Below the pieces are notes generated by a model that ran no database searches, had not been told where the DNA came from, and saw nothing but the letters and a program-made list of their open reading frames with translations. From Asaia bogorensis (lineage in GTDB: Bacteria > Pseudomonadota > Alphaproteobacteria > Acetobacterales > Acetobacteraceae): a DNA stretch of 10,730 bases. A program made the translations under genes and the position numbers. Of this stretch, positions 1 through 5,793 are shown one piece after another. The first letter of the stretch is position 1; every line of letters begins with the position of its first letter. The stretch lies in the NCBI GenBank assembly GCA_945871455.1, contig CAMBXJ010000091.1:1-10730 (forward strand). The letters run 5' to 3'.

Positions 1-1
1 C

Positions 2-484
2 TGGCGGCTGCGTCTGACGGTGGTCGCCGATTGCTGGCGTGGCGGTCTGACCCGCTATCCCTATGTCACCCCGCAGGCCGCGCCCGGCGTGATCCGCAGC
101 GTGCGCGCCATGAGCCTGGTGATGGGCGGTGGAGCCGTGGTGTCCGGCCTGATCTGGGGTTGGCAGACGCCATTCCTGTATTGGATCGGCCCGCAACTGC
201 TGGGGCAACCACCCTTGCGCGCCTACCTGCTGTCCGAGCACACCGGGTGCTCGTTGGACCGCAACGGGCTGACGAACACGCGGACCACACTGACCAACGG
301 CGCGATCCGGTTGCTGATGTGGAACATGCCCTATCACGCGGAACATCATTTGTATCCGTCGATCCCGTTCCATCGGCTGGCGGACGCGCATGCGCTGATC
401 CGCCAGCGGCTGGGATTTCTGCAACCGGGTTATGTGCGGTGGAATATCGGGTTCGTGCGGCGGCTGGCGGGGATCGCCCGATAG
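2..484 (+). CDS. Membrane fatty acid desaturase, C-terminal part (5' end outside window)
   Basis: This reading frame is open from the left edge, so only about the last 160 residues are present. It ends at TAG 482-484. The sequence shows a hydrophobic membrane stretch (from MSLVMGGGAVVSG to LYWIGPQ), a SEHTG motif, and near the C terminus the block NMPYHAEHHLYPSIPFH. HAEHH is the third histidine box (HxxHH) of the FA_desaturase family. In that family the histidine boxes bind a di-iron centre in the inner membrane and introduce double bonds into, or hydroxylate, acyl or related lipids. The first two histidine boxes must lie upstream of the window, so the exact substrate class cannot be judged. 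The family is confident; a carotenoid or sphingolipid-type hydroxylase is a less likely alternative. No partner gene follows: the next gene starts 235 bp downstream. Confidence 0.88.
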   Translation, partial: WRLRLTVVADCWRGGLTRYPYVTPQAAPGVIRSVRAMSLVMGGGAVVSGLIWGWQTPFLYWIGPQLLGQPPLRAYLLSEHTGCSLDRNGLTNTRTTLTNGAIRLLMWNMPYHAEHHLYPSIPFHRLADAHALIRQRLGFLQPGYVRWNIGFVRRLAGIAR

Positions 485-513
485 GCGGCTCGATCGGCGG
501 CTCGATCGGCGGC
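485..513. repeat. 12-bp tandem repeat (GCGGCTCGATCG, about 2.4 copies)
   Basis: GCGGCTCGATCG occurs at 485-496 and 497-508 and continues with GCGGC at 509-513. It starts directly after the desaturase stop codon. The second copy forms the left arm of the stem described at 503-534. Confidence 0.7.
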
Positions 514-534
514 GGGTGACGCCACCACCGATCG
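503..534 (+). terminator. Candidate stem-loop after the desaturase gene
   Basis: CGATCGGCGG (503-512) can pair with CCACCGATCG (525-534), with one internal mismatch and a 12-nt loop. It sits 19 bp past the desaturase stop. No T-run follows, so it is not a canonical intrinsic terminator. It could still stabilise the 3' end or lie ahead of a Rho-dependent site. The call is weak. Confidence 0.3.
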
Positions 535-719
535 CGTGGCAGCGGCGCCCCTCCCGGCCCGTTCAAGACGGCGTCTCGCGGCTTCAGGGCACCCGTTCGG
601 ACCCTCACTCCGCGGAACCCGCGCGGTCCACCAACAGATGAACGTCCGTCATCAACCATTTGTTCATTGTTCGATTGCAAGAATGGATCGGCGATGCCAC
701 CAATCGATCCGAAGGACGA

Positions 720-2066
720 ATGACCAAACCTGCTCTGAAGCCTCTGCCGGACGCGGATCGCCTCGCGGAAATTCTCCGTCTGCACGCCGCGTTCGCCGAA
801 AATCGCCCGGGCGGTATCCGAGCGTCGCTGAAAGTGCACGACCTGTCGAAACTGAACCTGGCCGGCCGGAATCTCTCCGGCATCGACCTGACCGGCGCCA
901 GTCTCTGCGGCAGCGACCTGACCGGATGCAATCTGACCGATGCGATCCTGTTCGCGGCCGATTTCACCGACGCGATCATGGATGGCGCCAACCTCACGCG
1001 GGCCAATCTGCGGGGCGCCACCCTGACCCGCGCCCATATCCAGTTCGCCAATCTGTCGGAGGTGGACCTGCGGGAGGGCATGCTGATCGCCCATCGTGCC
1101 GGCAATCCGACGCCGACCCGCGCATCCGCCACCACCTCGATCGACGGCGCGCATCTGTTCGGCAGCCGGCTGACCAAGGCGCGGGCATCGCATGCGTTTC
1201 TGGGCAAGGCCAACATGCAGGACGCCAACCTGTCCGGCAGCAATTTCAGCGGCGCCGACCTGAACGGCGCCAACCTCACCGGTTGCAACATGGCGCGCGC
1301 CAATTTTACCGGCGCCAACCTGTCCGGCGTCCGGCTGGAAGGTGCCATTCTGAACCATGCCAACCTGACCGACGCCAATCTGTCGGACGCCTGCCTGCTG
1401 GGCGCCCTGGTCGACGATATCCGCATAGAGCGCACGGACCTGTCCCGGGCCCAGCGCACCCGGACCCTGGACGAGTTGAACCTGGACATCCTGACCATTT
1501 TCCAGCGGCACCAGACCTGGGTCGACAGCAATGGCCGCGCCGGCGTGCGCGCCGATCTGTCCGGACTGGACCTGCGCGACCTGGACCTCAGCGGGCTGAA
1601 CCTCGGCGCCGCCGTACTCAGCCATGCCGATCTGCGGGGGGCCAATCTGACGGGCGCGCTGTTGATGATGTCCGATCTGGCCGTGATCGACGGGCGCGGG
1701 GCCAATTTCACCAACGCCGATCTGCGCGGCGCCAGCCTGGAGCGAGCCGCGCTGAACGGCGCCAACCTGACCCGCGCCCATCTGGCGCCAATGCATATCC
1801 GCGGCGGCCAGCGCTGGCCCGTCAATCTGCGCCACGCGCGCCTGCAAGCGGCGCGGCTGTGTGGCGCGAACCTGTCCGAAGCGCGCCTGGACCAGGCAGA
1901 CCTGACCGGATGCGACCTGACCGGATGCGACCTGACCGGCGCCAACCTGGCCGGCACAATGGTGGATGGCGCCGACATGACGGGCGCCATCCTGACAAGA
2001 ACCGAACTGGCCACGGTGGCTCCGCGCGAAACCATCCCACCGGCGGGCTCGATCCGCGATCGGTAG
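720..2066 (+). CDS. Pentapeptide-repeat protein with two repeat modules
   Basis: The protein has 448 residues, from ATG 720 (GAAGGA begins 9 nt upstream) to TAG 2064-2066. A TTG at 660 is in frame but has no ribosome site. Most of the chain is A(D/N)LxG-type five-residue repeats, as in DLTGASLCGSDLTGCNL, which fold into a right-handed quadrilateral beta-helix. Repeats run at about residues 41-118, 145-243 and 276-432. A non-repeat header precedes each half: about residues 15-40 (ILRLHAAFAENRPGGIRASL) and 256-280 (ILTIFQRHQTWVDSNGRAGVRADL). They look homologous, suggesting an internal duplication. Residues 119-144 interrupt the first helix with a Thr/Ala/Pro-rich linker. No signal peptide or membrane segment is visible. 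Family roles range from DNA mimicry (Qnr/MfpA) to scaffolding; no specific function can be assigned. It stands alone between spacers of about 235 and 214 bp. Confidence 0.93.
   Translation: MTKPALKPLPDADRLAEILRLHAAFAENRPGGIRASLKVHDLSKLNLAGRNLSGIDLTGASLCGSDLTGCNLTDAILFAADFTDAIMDGANLTRANLRGATLTRAHIQFANLSEVDLREGMLIAHRAGNPTPTRASATTSIDGAHLFGSRLTKARASHAFLGKANMQDANLSGSNFSGADLNGANLTGCNMARANFTGANLSGVRLEGAILNHANLTDANLSDACLLGALVDDIRIERTDLSRAQRTRTLDELNLDILTIFQRHQTWVDSNGRAGVRADLSGLDLRDLDLSGLNLGAAVLSHADLRGANLTGALLMMSDLAVIDGRGANFTNADLRGASLERAALNGANLTRAHLAPMHIRGGQRWPVNLRHARLQAARLCGANLSEARLDQADLTGCDLTGCDLTGANLAGTMVDGADMTGAILTRTELATVAPRETIPPAGSIRDR
1899..1940 (+). repeat. Exact 15-bp tandem repeat inside the pentapeptide gene
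   Basis: GACCTGACCGGATGC at 1899-1913 is repeated exactly at 1914-1928 and followed by GACCTGACCGGC at 1929-1940. It encodes DLTGC-DLTGC-DLTGA. Identity at third codon positions points to a recent slippage duplication of one repeat coil. Confidence 0.85.
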
Positions 2067-2213
2067 CAGCAACGCGACCCGCCTGGGAGGCGATACGCCC
2101 GCCCTGCCACCCGCGAACCGCGCCCATCAGCCCGCATCCCGGAACGTTCATGTCGTAACACTGGACGGCGCGCGATCTCGGCGGCATGGTCGCATTGAAA
2201 TCCGCGTACGGGC

Positions 2214-2242
2214 TTGAGATAGCCTTACCAAGCAACATCTAA
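2214..2242 (+). promoter_or_regulatory. Weak candidate promoter for the cnoX operon
   Basis: TTGAGA at 2214-2219 resembles a -35 box (5 of 6 to TTGACA). About 17 bp later the AT-richer CATCTAA at 2236-2242 is the only possible -10, and it is a poor match. It lies 39-67 bp before the operon's first ATG. The 214-bp spacer 2067-2280 holds nothing else I can recognise. Confidence 0.25.
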
Positions 2243-2280
2243 GCGTCGACACCGCGCGACGATCAGGAAACCGCACCGCC

Positions 2281-3225
2281 ATGGACCACATCATCGGCCA
2301 GACACAACCCCCAGGGGCTGCCGACGCCACCACCGCCGCCATGATCGTGGATGGCGACCAAAAGAGCTTCATGAAGGACGTCATCGAGGCGTCGCGGACC
2401 ATCCCGGTCCTGGTGGATTTCTGGGCGACCTGGTGCGGGCCGTGCAAGCAGTTGACCCCAACCCTGGAAAAGGTCGTGCGCGCCGCCGCCGGACGCCTGA
2501 AGCTGGTCAAGATCGACATCGACCAGAACCGCGCCCTGGTGCAGCAACTCGCGCAACTGGGACTGCCGATGCAGTCGGTGCCCACCGTCGCCGCCTTCTG
2601 GCAGGGTCAGATCGCCGACATCTTCCAAGGCGCCCTCCCGGAATCGGAGGTCAAGCGCTTCGTCGAGAATTTGCTGAAGAACGCCGGCGGCTCCATGCCC
2701 GCCGCCGACCTGCTGGCGGAGGCGAAGGCCGCCTTGGAACAGGGTGACGCGCAACAGGCCGGAGAATTGTTCAGCTCTCTGTTGCAGGACGAACCCGAAA
2801 ACGGCGATGCCTGGGGCGGTCTTATCCGCGCCCTCATGGCCCTCGGCCAGGAAGAGCAGGCCGATGAGGCGCTGTCCCAGGTGCCCGAGAAATTGGTCGA
2901 CCATGCCGAGATTTCCGGCGCCCGCAGTGCCCTGATGCTGGCTCGGGAAGGCCGGGAGGCGCAGGCCAAGCTGGACACGTTCCAAAGCCGCCTGGCCGCC
3001 GATCCGGCCGATCATCAGGCCCGCTACGACCTCGCCACCGCCCTGAATGCGATGAACGAGCGGGAGCAGGCGGCCGAGGCGCTGCTGGAAATCATCCGCC
3101 GCAACCGCGCCTGGAACGAGGAGGCCGCGCGCCTGCAACTGCTGAAATTCTTCGAATCCTGGGGCTTCGACGACCCGGCCACATCCGCCGCCCGTCGTCG
3201 CCTGTCCGCGGTCCTGTTCAGCTAG
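2281..3225 (+). CDS. cnoX: Thioredoxin-TPR co-chaperone, CnoX/YbbN family
   Basis: The protein has 314 residues, with start ATG 2281 preceded by AGGAAA (2265-2270). An N-terminal thioredoxin domain (about residues 20-130) carries FWATWCGPCKQL with catalytic cysteines C52 and C55, plus the cis-proline loop QSVPTVAAF. The C-terminal half (about 140-314) is helical and Ala/Leu/Glu-rich, with TPR-like helix pairs as in E. coli YbbN/CnoX, which is similarly long (a little under 300 residues). In that family the protein protects substrates from over-oxidation and hands them to GroEL/DnaK. E. coli CnoX lacks the CxxC pair, whereas this one keeps CGPC, so active reductase function is expected. It is the first gene of a tight operon: its TAG is directly followed by the ATG of the Lon-domain gene. 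Family confidence is high; chaperone role is by homology. Confidence 0.92.
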   Translation: MDHIIGQTQPPGAADATTAAMIVDGDQKSFMKDVIEASRTIPVLVDFWATWCGPCKQLTPTLEKVVRAAAGRLKLVKIDIDQNRALVQQLAQLGLPMQSVPTVAAFWQGQIADIFQGALPESEVKRFVENLLKNAGGSMPAADLLAEAKAALEQGDAQQAGELFSSLLQDEPENGDAWGGLIRALMALGQEEQADEALSQVPEKLVDHAEISGARSALMLAREGREAQAKLDTFQSRLAADPADHQARYDLATALNAMNEREQAAEALLEIIRRNRAWNEEAARLQLLKFFESWGFDDPATSAARRRLSAVLFS

Positions 3226-3891
3226 ATGTCGCAATTTCACCCGCGCGCGGACGATCTGCCCACCGAATTCCCGGTGTTCCCGCTGACGGGCGCGCTGCTG
3301 TTGCCGCATGGCAAGTTGCCGCTGAACATCTTCGAACCGCGCTACAAGGCGATGGTCGAAGATGCCCTGGCCGCGCCCCGCACGCTCGCGATGATCCAAC
3401 CGGACCCAAATGCGACCGTCGGTCCGTCCGGCCCCGGGCTTTATCGGATCGGCTGTCTGGGGCGGCTGTCGTCATTCAGCGAAACCGACGATGGGCGCTA
3501 CCTGATCACCTTGTCCGGCTTGCAGCGCTTCGCGATCGACGCGGAACTGGGCATGCGTCGCGGCTACCGGCGCGTGCGGGCCGATTTGTCGCGCTTTACG
3601 GCCGATCTGGACGCACAGCCGACGTTGCGGGGCGTGGAGCGGGAACCGTTGCTGGCGGCGTTGCGGGCGTTCTTTACCCATCGCGGCATCGACGCGAACT
3701 GGGACGCGATCCGCAAGATGCCCGACGAAGCGCTGGTCGTGACACTGTCGATGGTGTGCCCATTCGAGGCCGCCGAGAAACAGGCGCTGCTGGAAGCCCC
3801 CACCGACGCGGACCGGGCCGCGACTCTGCTCGCCCTGTTGCAGATGGGCGCCGCCGGCCCCGACATGACGCCCGGCCGGCCCGCCAGTTGA
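3226..3891 (+). CDS. Stand-alone Lon N-terminal (substrate-binding) domain protein
   Basis: The protein has 221 residues. It starts at ATG 3226, abutting the preceding stop without a gap, so translation is probably coupled. Residues 15-110 match the Lon substrate-binding domain: [19 protein letters not shown], then [29 protein letters not shown] and LSGLQRF. The helical extension to about residue 205 is also typical. There is no AAA+ or Ser-Lys protease domain, and the length fits the free-standing family rather than a truncated Lon. Biochemical function of these free proteins is not settled; binding of unfolded clients or cofactor-type roles are inferences. In my recollection this gene follows a thioredoxin/CnoX gene and precedes a Trm112-like gene in many alphaproteobacteria, which matches here. 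Confidence 0.93.
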   Translation: MSQFHPRADDLPTEFPVFPLTGALLLPHGKLPLNIFEPRYKAMVEDALAAPRTLAMIQPDPNATVGPSGPGLYRIGCLGRLSSFSETDDGRYLITLSGLQRFAIDAELGMRRGYRRVRADLSRFTADLDAQPTLRGVEREPLLAALRAFFTHRGIDANWDAIRKMPDEALVVTLSMVCPFEAAEKQALLEAPTDADRAATLLALLQMGAAGPDMTPGRPAS

Positions 3892-3904
3892 AACGCGAGA
3901 ACGC

Positions 3905-4117
3905 ATGAGCGACACCCCCATTCCTGCCGCCCCGCCCCCCCCTGCGCCATTGGACCCGCGCCTGCTGGAAATCCTGGTCTGCCCCCTGACCAAGGGACCA
4001 CTGGACTACGACCGCTCGGCCAACGAATTGATCAGCCGCAAGGCCGGACTAGCCTATCCAATCCGCGACGGCATTCCGATCATGCTGATCGAGGAAGCCC
4101 GCAAGCTGGACGACTGA
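3905..4117 (+). CDS. Trm112-like / UPF0434 (YcaR-type) small protein
   Basis: The protein has 70 residues, starting at ATG 3905, 13 nt after the Lon-domain gene, with a weak purine-rich GCGAGAA upstream. After a Pro/Ala-rich N terminus (residues 5-15), the core [17 protein letters not shown] and [19 protein letters not shown] is the signature of the Trm112-like family. Eukaryotic Trm112 activates several methyltransferases; the bacterial relatives are less defined. Only one cysteine is present (CPLTKG in place of CPxC), so the zinc-ribbon site of some relatives is missing here, as I recall for other alphaproteobacterial members. The stop TGA (4115-4117) overlaps the next ATG by one base. Confidence 0.92.
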   Translation: MSDTPIPAAPPPPAPLDPRLLEILVCPLTKGPLDYDRSANELISRKAGLAYPIRDGIPIMLIEEARKLDD

Positions 4118-4473
4118 TGCCGATCGCGACCGAAATTCGGATGGACCGGCGCGAGCGTGTGCTGCGCGTCGCGTTCGACGATGGCACGAATTTCGACCTG
4201 CCGGCGGAGTATCTGCGGGTCGAAAGCCCCAGCGCCGAGGTGCAGGGCCACGGCCCCGACCAGAAGACCATCGTCGCCAACCGGCGTCATGTCGGTATCA
4301 TCGCGATCGAGCCGGTCGGCAATTACGCGGTGCGCCTGGTCTTCGACGACCTGCACGACACGGGCATCTTCACCTGGGAATACCTCCATGAGCTCGGCCG
4401 CGAACGCCAGCAGCGCTGGGCGGTCTATCTGGACGAACTCGCGCGCCGGGGGCTGAGCCGCGATCCGTCCTGA
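4117..4473 (+). CDS. DUF971 protein (gamma-butyrobetaine hydroxylase-like N-terminal domain)
   Basis: The protein has 118 residues. It starts at ATG 4117, overlapping the preceding stop as TGATG, so coupled translation is likely. The whole chain is one domain: LPAEYLRVESPSAEVQGHGP followed by DDLHDTGIFTWEYLHELG, the hallmark blocks of DUF971/GBBH-like_N. In the eukaryotic hydroxylase the equivalent domain binds zinc through cysteines; here SPSAEV replaces them, so no zinc site is expected. In other organisms the domain also occurs fused to or near Mrp/ApbC iron-sulfur carrier proteins, suggesting a link to metal-cofactor handling, but function is unproven. It appears to be the last gene of the cnoX operon, with 116 bp to the Smr gene. 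Confidence 0.9.
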   Translation: MPIATEIRMDRRERVLRVAFDDGTNFDLPAEYLRVESPSAEVQGHGPDQKTIVANRRHVGIIAIEPVGNYAVRLVFDDLHDTGIFTWEYLHELGRERQQRWAVYLDELARRGLSRDPS

Positions 4474-4540
4474 CGCCCGCACCGGCGCCACGGAGACGCG
4501 GCGGCACGGTATGAATTACGCGAGAAAACAAGGAACTAGA

Positions 4541-4588
4541 ATGGTTTCCGGTTCCTGTCGGGCCGAAACCGCTCTAGACATTGCATAG
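4541..4588 (+). CDS. Possible 15-residue leader ORF upstream of the Smr gene
   Basis: ATG 4541 follows a good Shine-Dalgarno (AAGGA 4530-4534, 6-nt spacing) and encodes MVSGSCRAETALDIA, ending at TAG 4586-4588. One base later comes the ATG (4590) of the Smr gene, which has no recognisable ribosome site of its own. Ribosomes terminating here could reinitiate on the Smr gene, so the ORF may serve for translational coupling. There are competing readings. TAGAAT (4537-4542) could be a -10 box, with transcription starting inside the ORF. Alternatively the whole arrangement may be chance, since a 15-codon ORF is short. No conservation data are available. Confidence 0.35.
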   Translation: MVSGSCRAETALDIA

Positions 4589-4589
4589 A

Positions 4590-5126
4590 ATGCCACCGCG
4601 CGCCCGCCGTCTGACCGAAGCCGACCACGCCGAATGGGCCCAATTCACCCGTTCGATCGCGCCCCTGCTCGGCCGCCAACCCGTGGCCGCGCCTGAACCG
4701 CCACCACCCCCACCACCACCGGCCATCGCGCCCAAAAAGCCGCGACCGCTGCCCGCTTCCATGACCGCCAGGGTACGTCCGCCCGAGGTCACCGTCGGCG
4801 GCACGCCCGCCGGTGTCGACAACGCCACCTGGCAGCGATTGCGTGGCGGCAAGCTCGTCGCCGCGCGTCGGCTGGATCTGCATGGGATGACGGCACAGCA
4901 CGCCTATCACGCGTTGCTCAGCTTCATCCGCAACGCGCATACCGACCGTGTGCGCTGCGTGGAGGTGATTACCGGCCGCGGCAGTGGCGAAGGCGGGGGC
5001 ACGATCCGGCGGGAATTCCCGATGTGGCTCAACCTGCCTGATATCAGGCCGTTGGTTCTGGCGGCATCGCATCCGCACGCGGCGAATCCGGGATCCGTGC
5101 GCCTGTTGCTGCGACGCATCCGATGA
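4590..5126 (+). CDS. Smr-domain protein (MutS2 C-terminal type nuclease-like domain)
   Basis: The protein has 178 residues, from ATG 4590 to TGA 5124-5126. A TTG at 4581 is in frame but no better placed. Residues 1-30 are helical (ARRLTEADHAEWAQFTRSI), followed by a proline-rich linker with eight consecutive prolines (about 37-44). The Smr domain covers about residues 90-178: LDLHGM (95-100), TGRGSG (128-133), an IRREFPMWL block and a terminal LLLRR strand. LDLHG and TGxG are the conserved motifs; the domain has nicking or RNase activity in characterised members. The usual GGxGA before the last strand is replaced by AANPGS, so the C-terminal part is atypical. This is the stand-alone alphaproteobacterial class rather than MutS2. 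Its stop overlaps the start of the XRE gene (ATGA). Confidence 0.92.
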   Translation: MPPRARRLTEADHAEWAQFTRSIAPLLGRQPVAAPEPPPPPPPPAIAPKKPRPLPASMTARVRPPEVTVGGTPAGVDNATWQRLRGGKLVAARRLDLHGMTAQHAYHALLSFIRNAHTDRVRCVEVITGRGSGEGGGTIRREFPMWLNLPDIRPLVLAASHPHAANPGSVRLLLRRIR

Positions 5127-5563
5127 CGCCGTTCGGCGCGAGGCTGCGCGCGCTGCGAGCGGCGCGGGACGTGACCCTGAAGCAGATGGCCGAGGGATTG
5201 CAGATTTCAGCGGCCTATCTATCGGCGCTGGAACACGGCAAGCGGGGAGCGCCGAGCGCGGGGCTGGTGCATCAGGTGAATGAGTATTTCGGGCTGATCT
5301 GGGATGATGCCGACGATCTGGTGCATCTGGCTCGTCTGTCGCATCCGCGGGTGACGGTGAACACCGCGGGGCTGACCCCCGAGCAGACGGCCCTGGCCAA
5401 TCGGCTGGCACAGACGGTGCATCGGTTGACCCCGGAGACGGTGGCGGCGTTGCACGCGGTGCTGGACACGACGACGCCGCAACCGAAGCCTCGGCTACGG
5501 CGCCCGGCGGGGAGCGGTGGTGCAGTGCCTCGCACCCCCACCAAAGGCGCCGTCCCAGGTTGA
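5123..5563 (+). CDS. XRE-family helix-turn-helix regulator
   Basis: The protein has 146 residues. ATG 5123 overlaps the Smr stop (ATGA), so coupled translation is expected. Residues 5-60 form a Cro/C1-type HTH: FGARLRALRAARDVTLKQMA, then the recognition region ISAAYLSALEHGKRG. Residues 60-115 are a short helical region (DDADDLVHLARLS, LTPEQTALANRLAQTVHRL) resembling small XRE regulators found beside Smr or housekeeping genes. The last 30 residues are low-complexity (Pro, Arg, Gly, Thr) and probably disordered. Part of this tail is encoded by a 15-bp stretch identical to the hairpin repeat upstream of trpE (see 5536-5550), hinting that the C terminus was extended through a repeat element. Target genes are unknown. 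Confidence 0.9.
   Translation: MTPFGARLRALRAARDVTLKQMAEGLQISAAYLSALEHGKRGAPSAGLVHQVNEYFGLIWDDADDLVHLARLSHPRVTVNTAGLTPEQTALANRLAQTVHRLTPETVAALHAVLDTTTPQPKPRLRRPAGSGGAVPRTPTKGAVPG
5536..5550. repeat. Fragment of the hairpin repeat inside the XRE gene's 3' end
   Basis: CCCCACCAAAGGCGC here is identical to 10651-10665, the left arm of the third hairpin of the repeat block upstream of trpE. The matching right arm is absent here, so it is a partial or decayed copy. Confidence 0.5.
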
Positions 5564-5586
5564 ATCCCGCGGCACGTATTGTGAAG

Positions 5587-5601
5587 CCGGGACTACCCCG
5601 G
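5587..5601. other. Small hairpin between the XRE gene and the rho promoter
   Basis: CCGGG (5587-5591) and CCCGG (5597-5601) can pair across a 5-nt loop, 24 bp after the XRE stop and 12 bp before the rho -35 box. There is no T-run. It may be a weak 3' end of the Smr-XRE transcript or simply chance. Confidence 0.3.
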
Positions 5602-5612
5602 AACAGTCGCGG

Positions 5613-5641
5613 TTGACATCACACCGCCCCATCCCTATTCT
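5613..5641 (+). promoter_or_regulatory. rho promoter
   Basis: A perfect -35 box TTGACA (5613-5618) is separated by 17 bp from TATTCT (5636-5641), a 4-of-6 match to the -10 consensus with the key T, A and final T. Transcription would begin near 5648, giving a leader of about 146 nt before the rho ATG. A second TATGAT at 5703-5708 lacks a matching -35 and is less convincing. Confidence 0.72.
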
Positions 5642-5647
5642 CTGCAG

Positions 5648-5793
5648 AGTCAAAAGCGTAGCTGCGTTCACTCCGCCCTAACCAAAGCTCGCTGCACTCC
5701 TGTATGATGGCAATTTCGGCCGGACGCTCGTCCTGCCAGCCCATGCGGCTGCCCCTCTCTCCATTATTCCAGAGCCCTGATCGAGGCATCACG
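5648..5793 (+). promoter_or_regulatory. rho mRNA leader with Rho-loading-like pyrimidine tract
   Basis: Between the inferred start of transcription and the rho ATG are two small hairpins (GGAC/GTCC at 5722-5733 and CAGCC/GGCTG at 5737-5751). These are followed by a 19-nt G-free pyrimidine-rich stretch at 5752-5770 and the SD GAGG (5783-5786). Rho prefers unstructured C-rich, G-poor RNA (YC dimers), and rho genes are known in other bacteria to be autogenously attenuated in their leader. That this leader does so is inference. Confidence 0.45.

Noticed and set aside
660..719. TTG start adding 20 residues to the pentapeptide protein
   Set aside because: No ribosome site before it, whereas ATG 720 has GAAGGA at a good distance.
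840..1990. Regular spacing of similar short units, considered as a CRISPR-like or other DNA repeat array
   Set aside because: The 15-bp period is in frame and encodes pentapeptide coils; units differ at silent sites and there are no spacers.
66..2161. Very long minus-strand open frames (668 and 518 codons) and a second plus-strand frame of 540 codons across the pentapeptide gene
   Set aside because: They mirror the periodic, GC-rich pentapeptide coding sequence. Their products are low-complexity (GQVGAGQVA-like, Arg/Ser/Pro-rich) and one runs through the desaturase gene. The plus-strand frame starting at 660/720 gives the recognisable repeat protein.
5704..5793. Upstream in-frame ATG extending Rho by 30 residues
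   Set aside because: No SD, and the extension is not part of the family. The conserved MHLAEL start at 5794 has GAGG.
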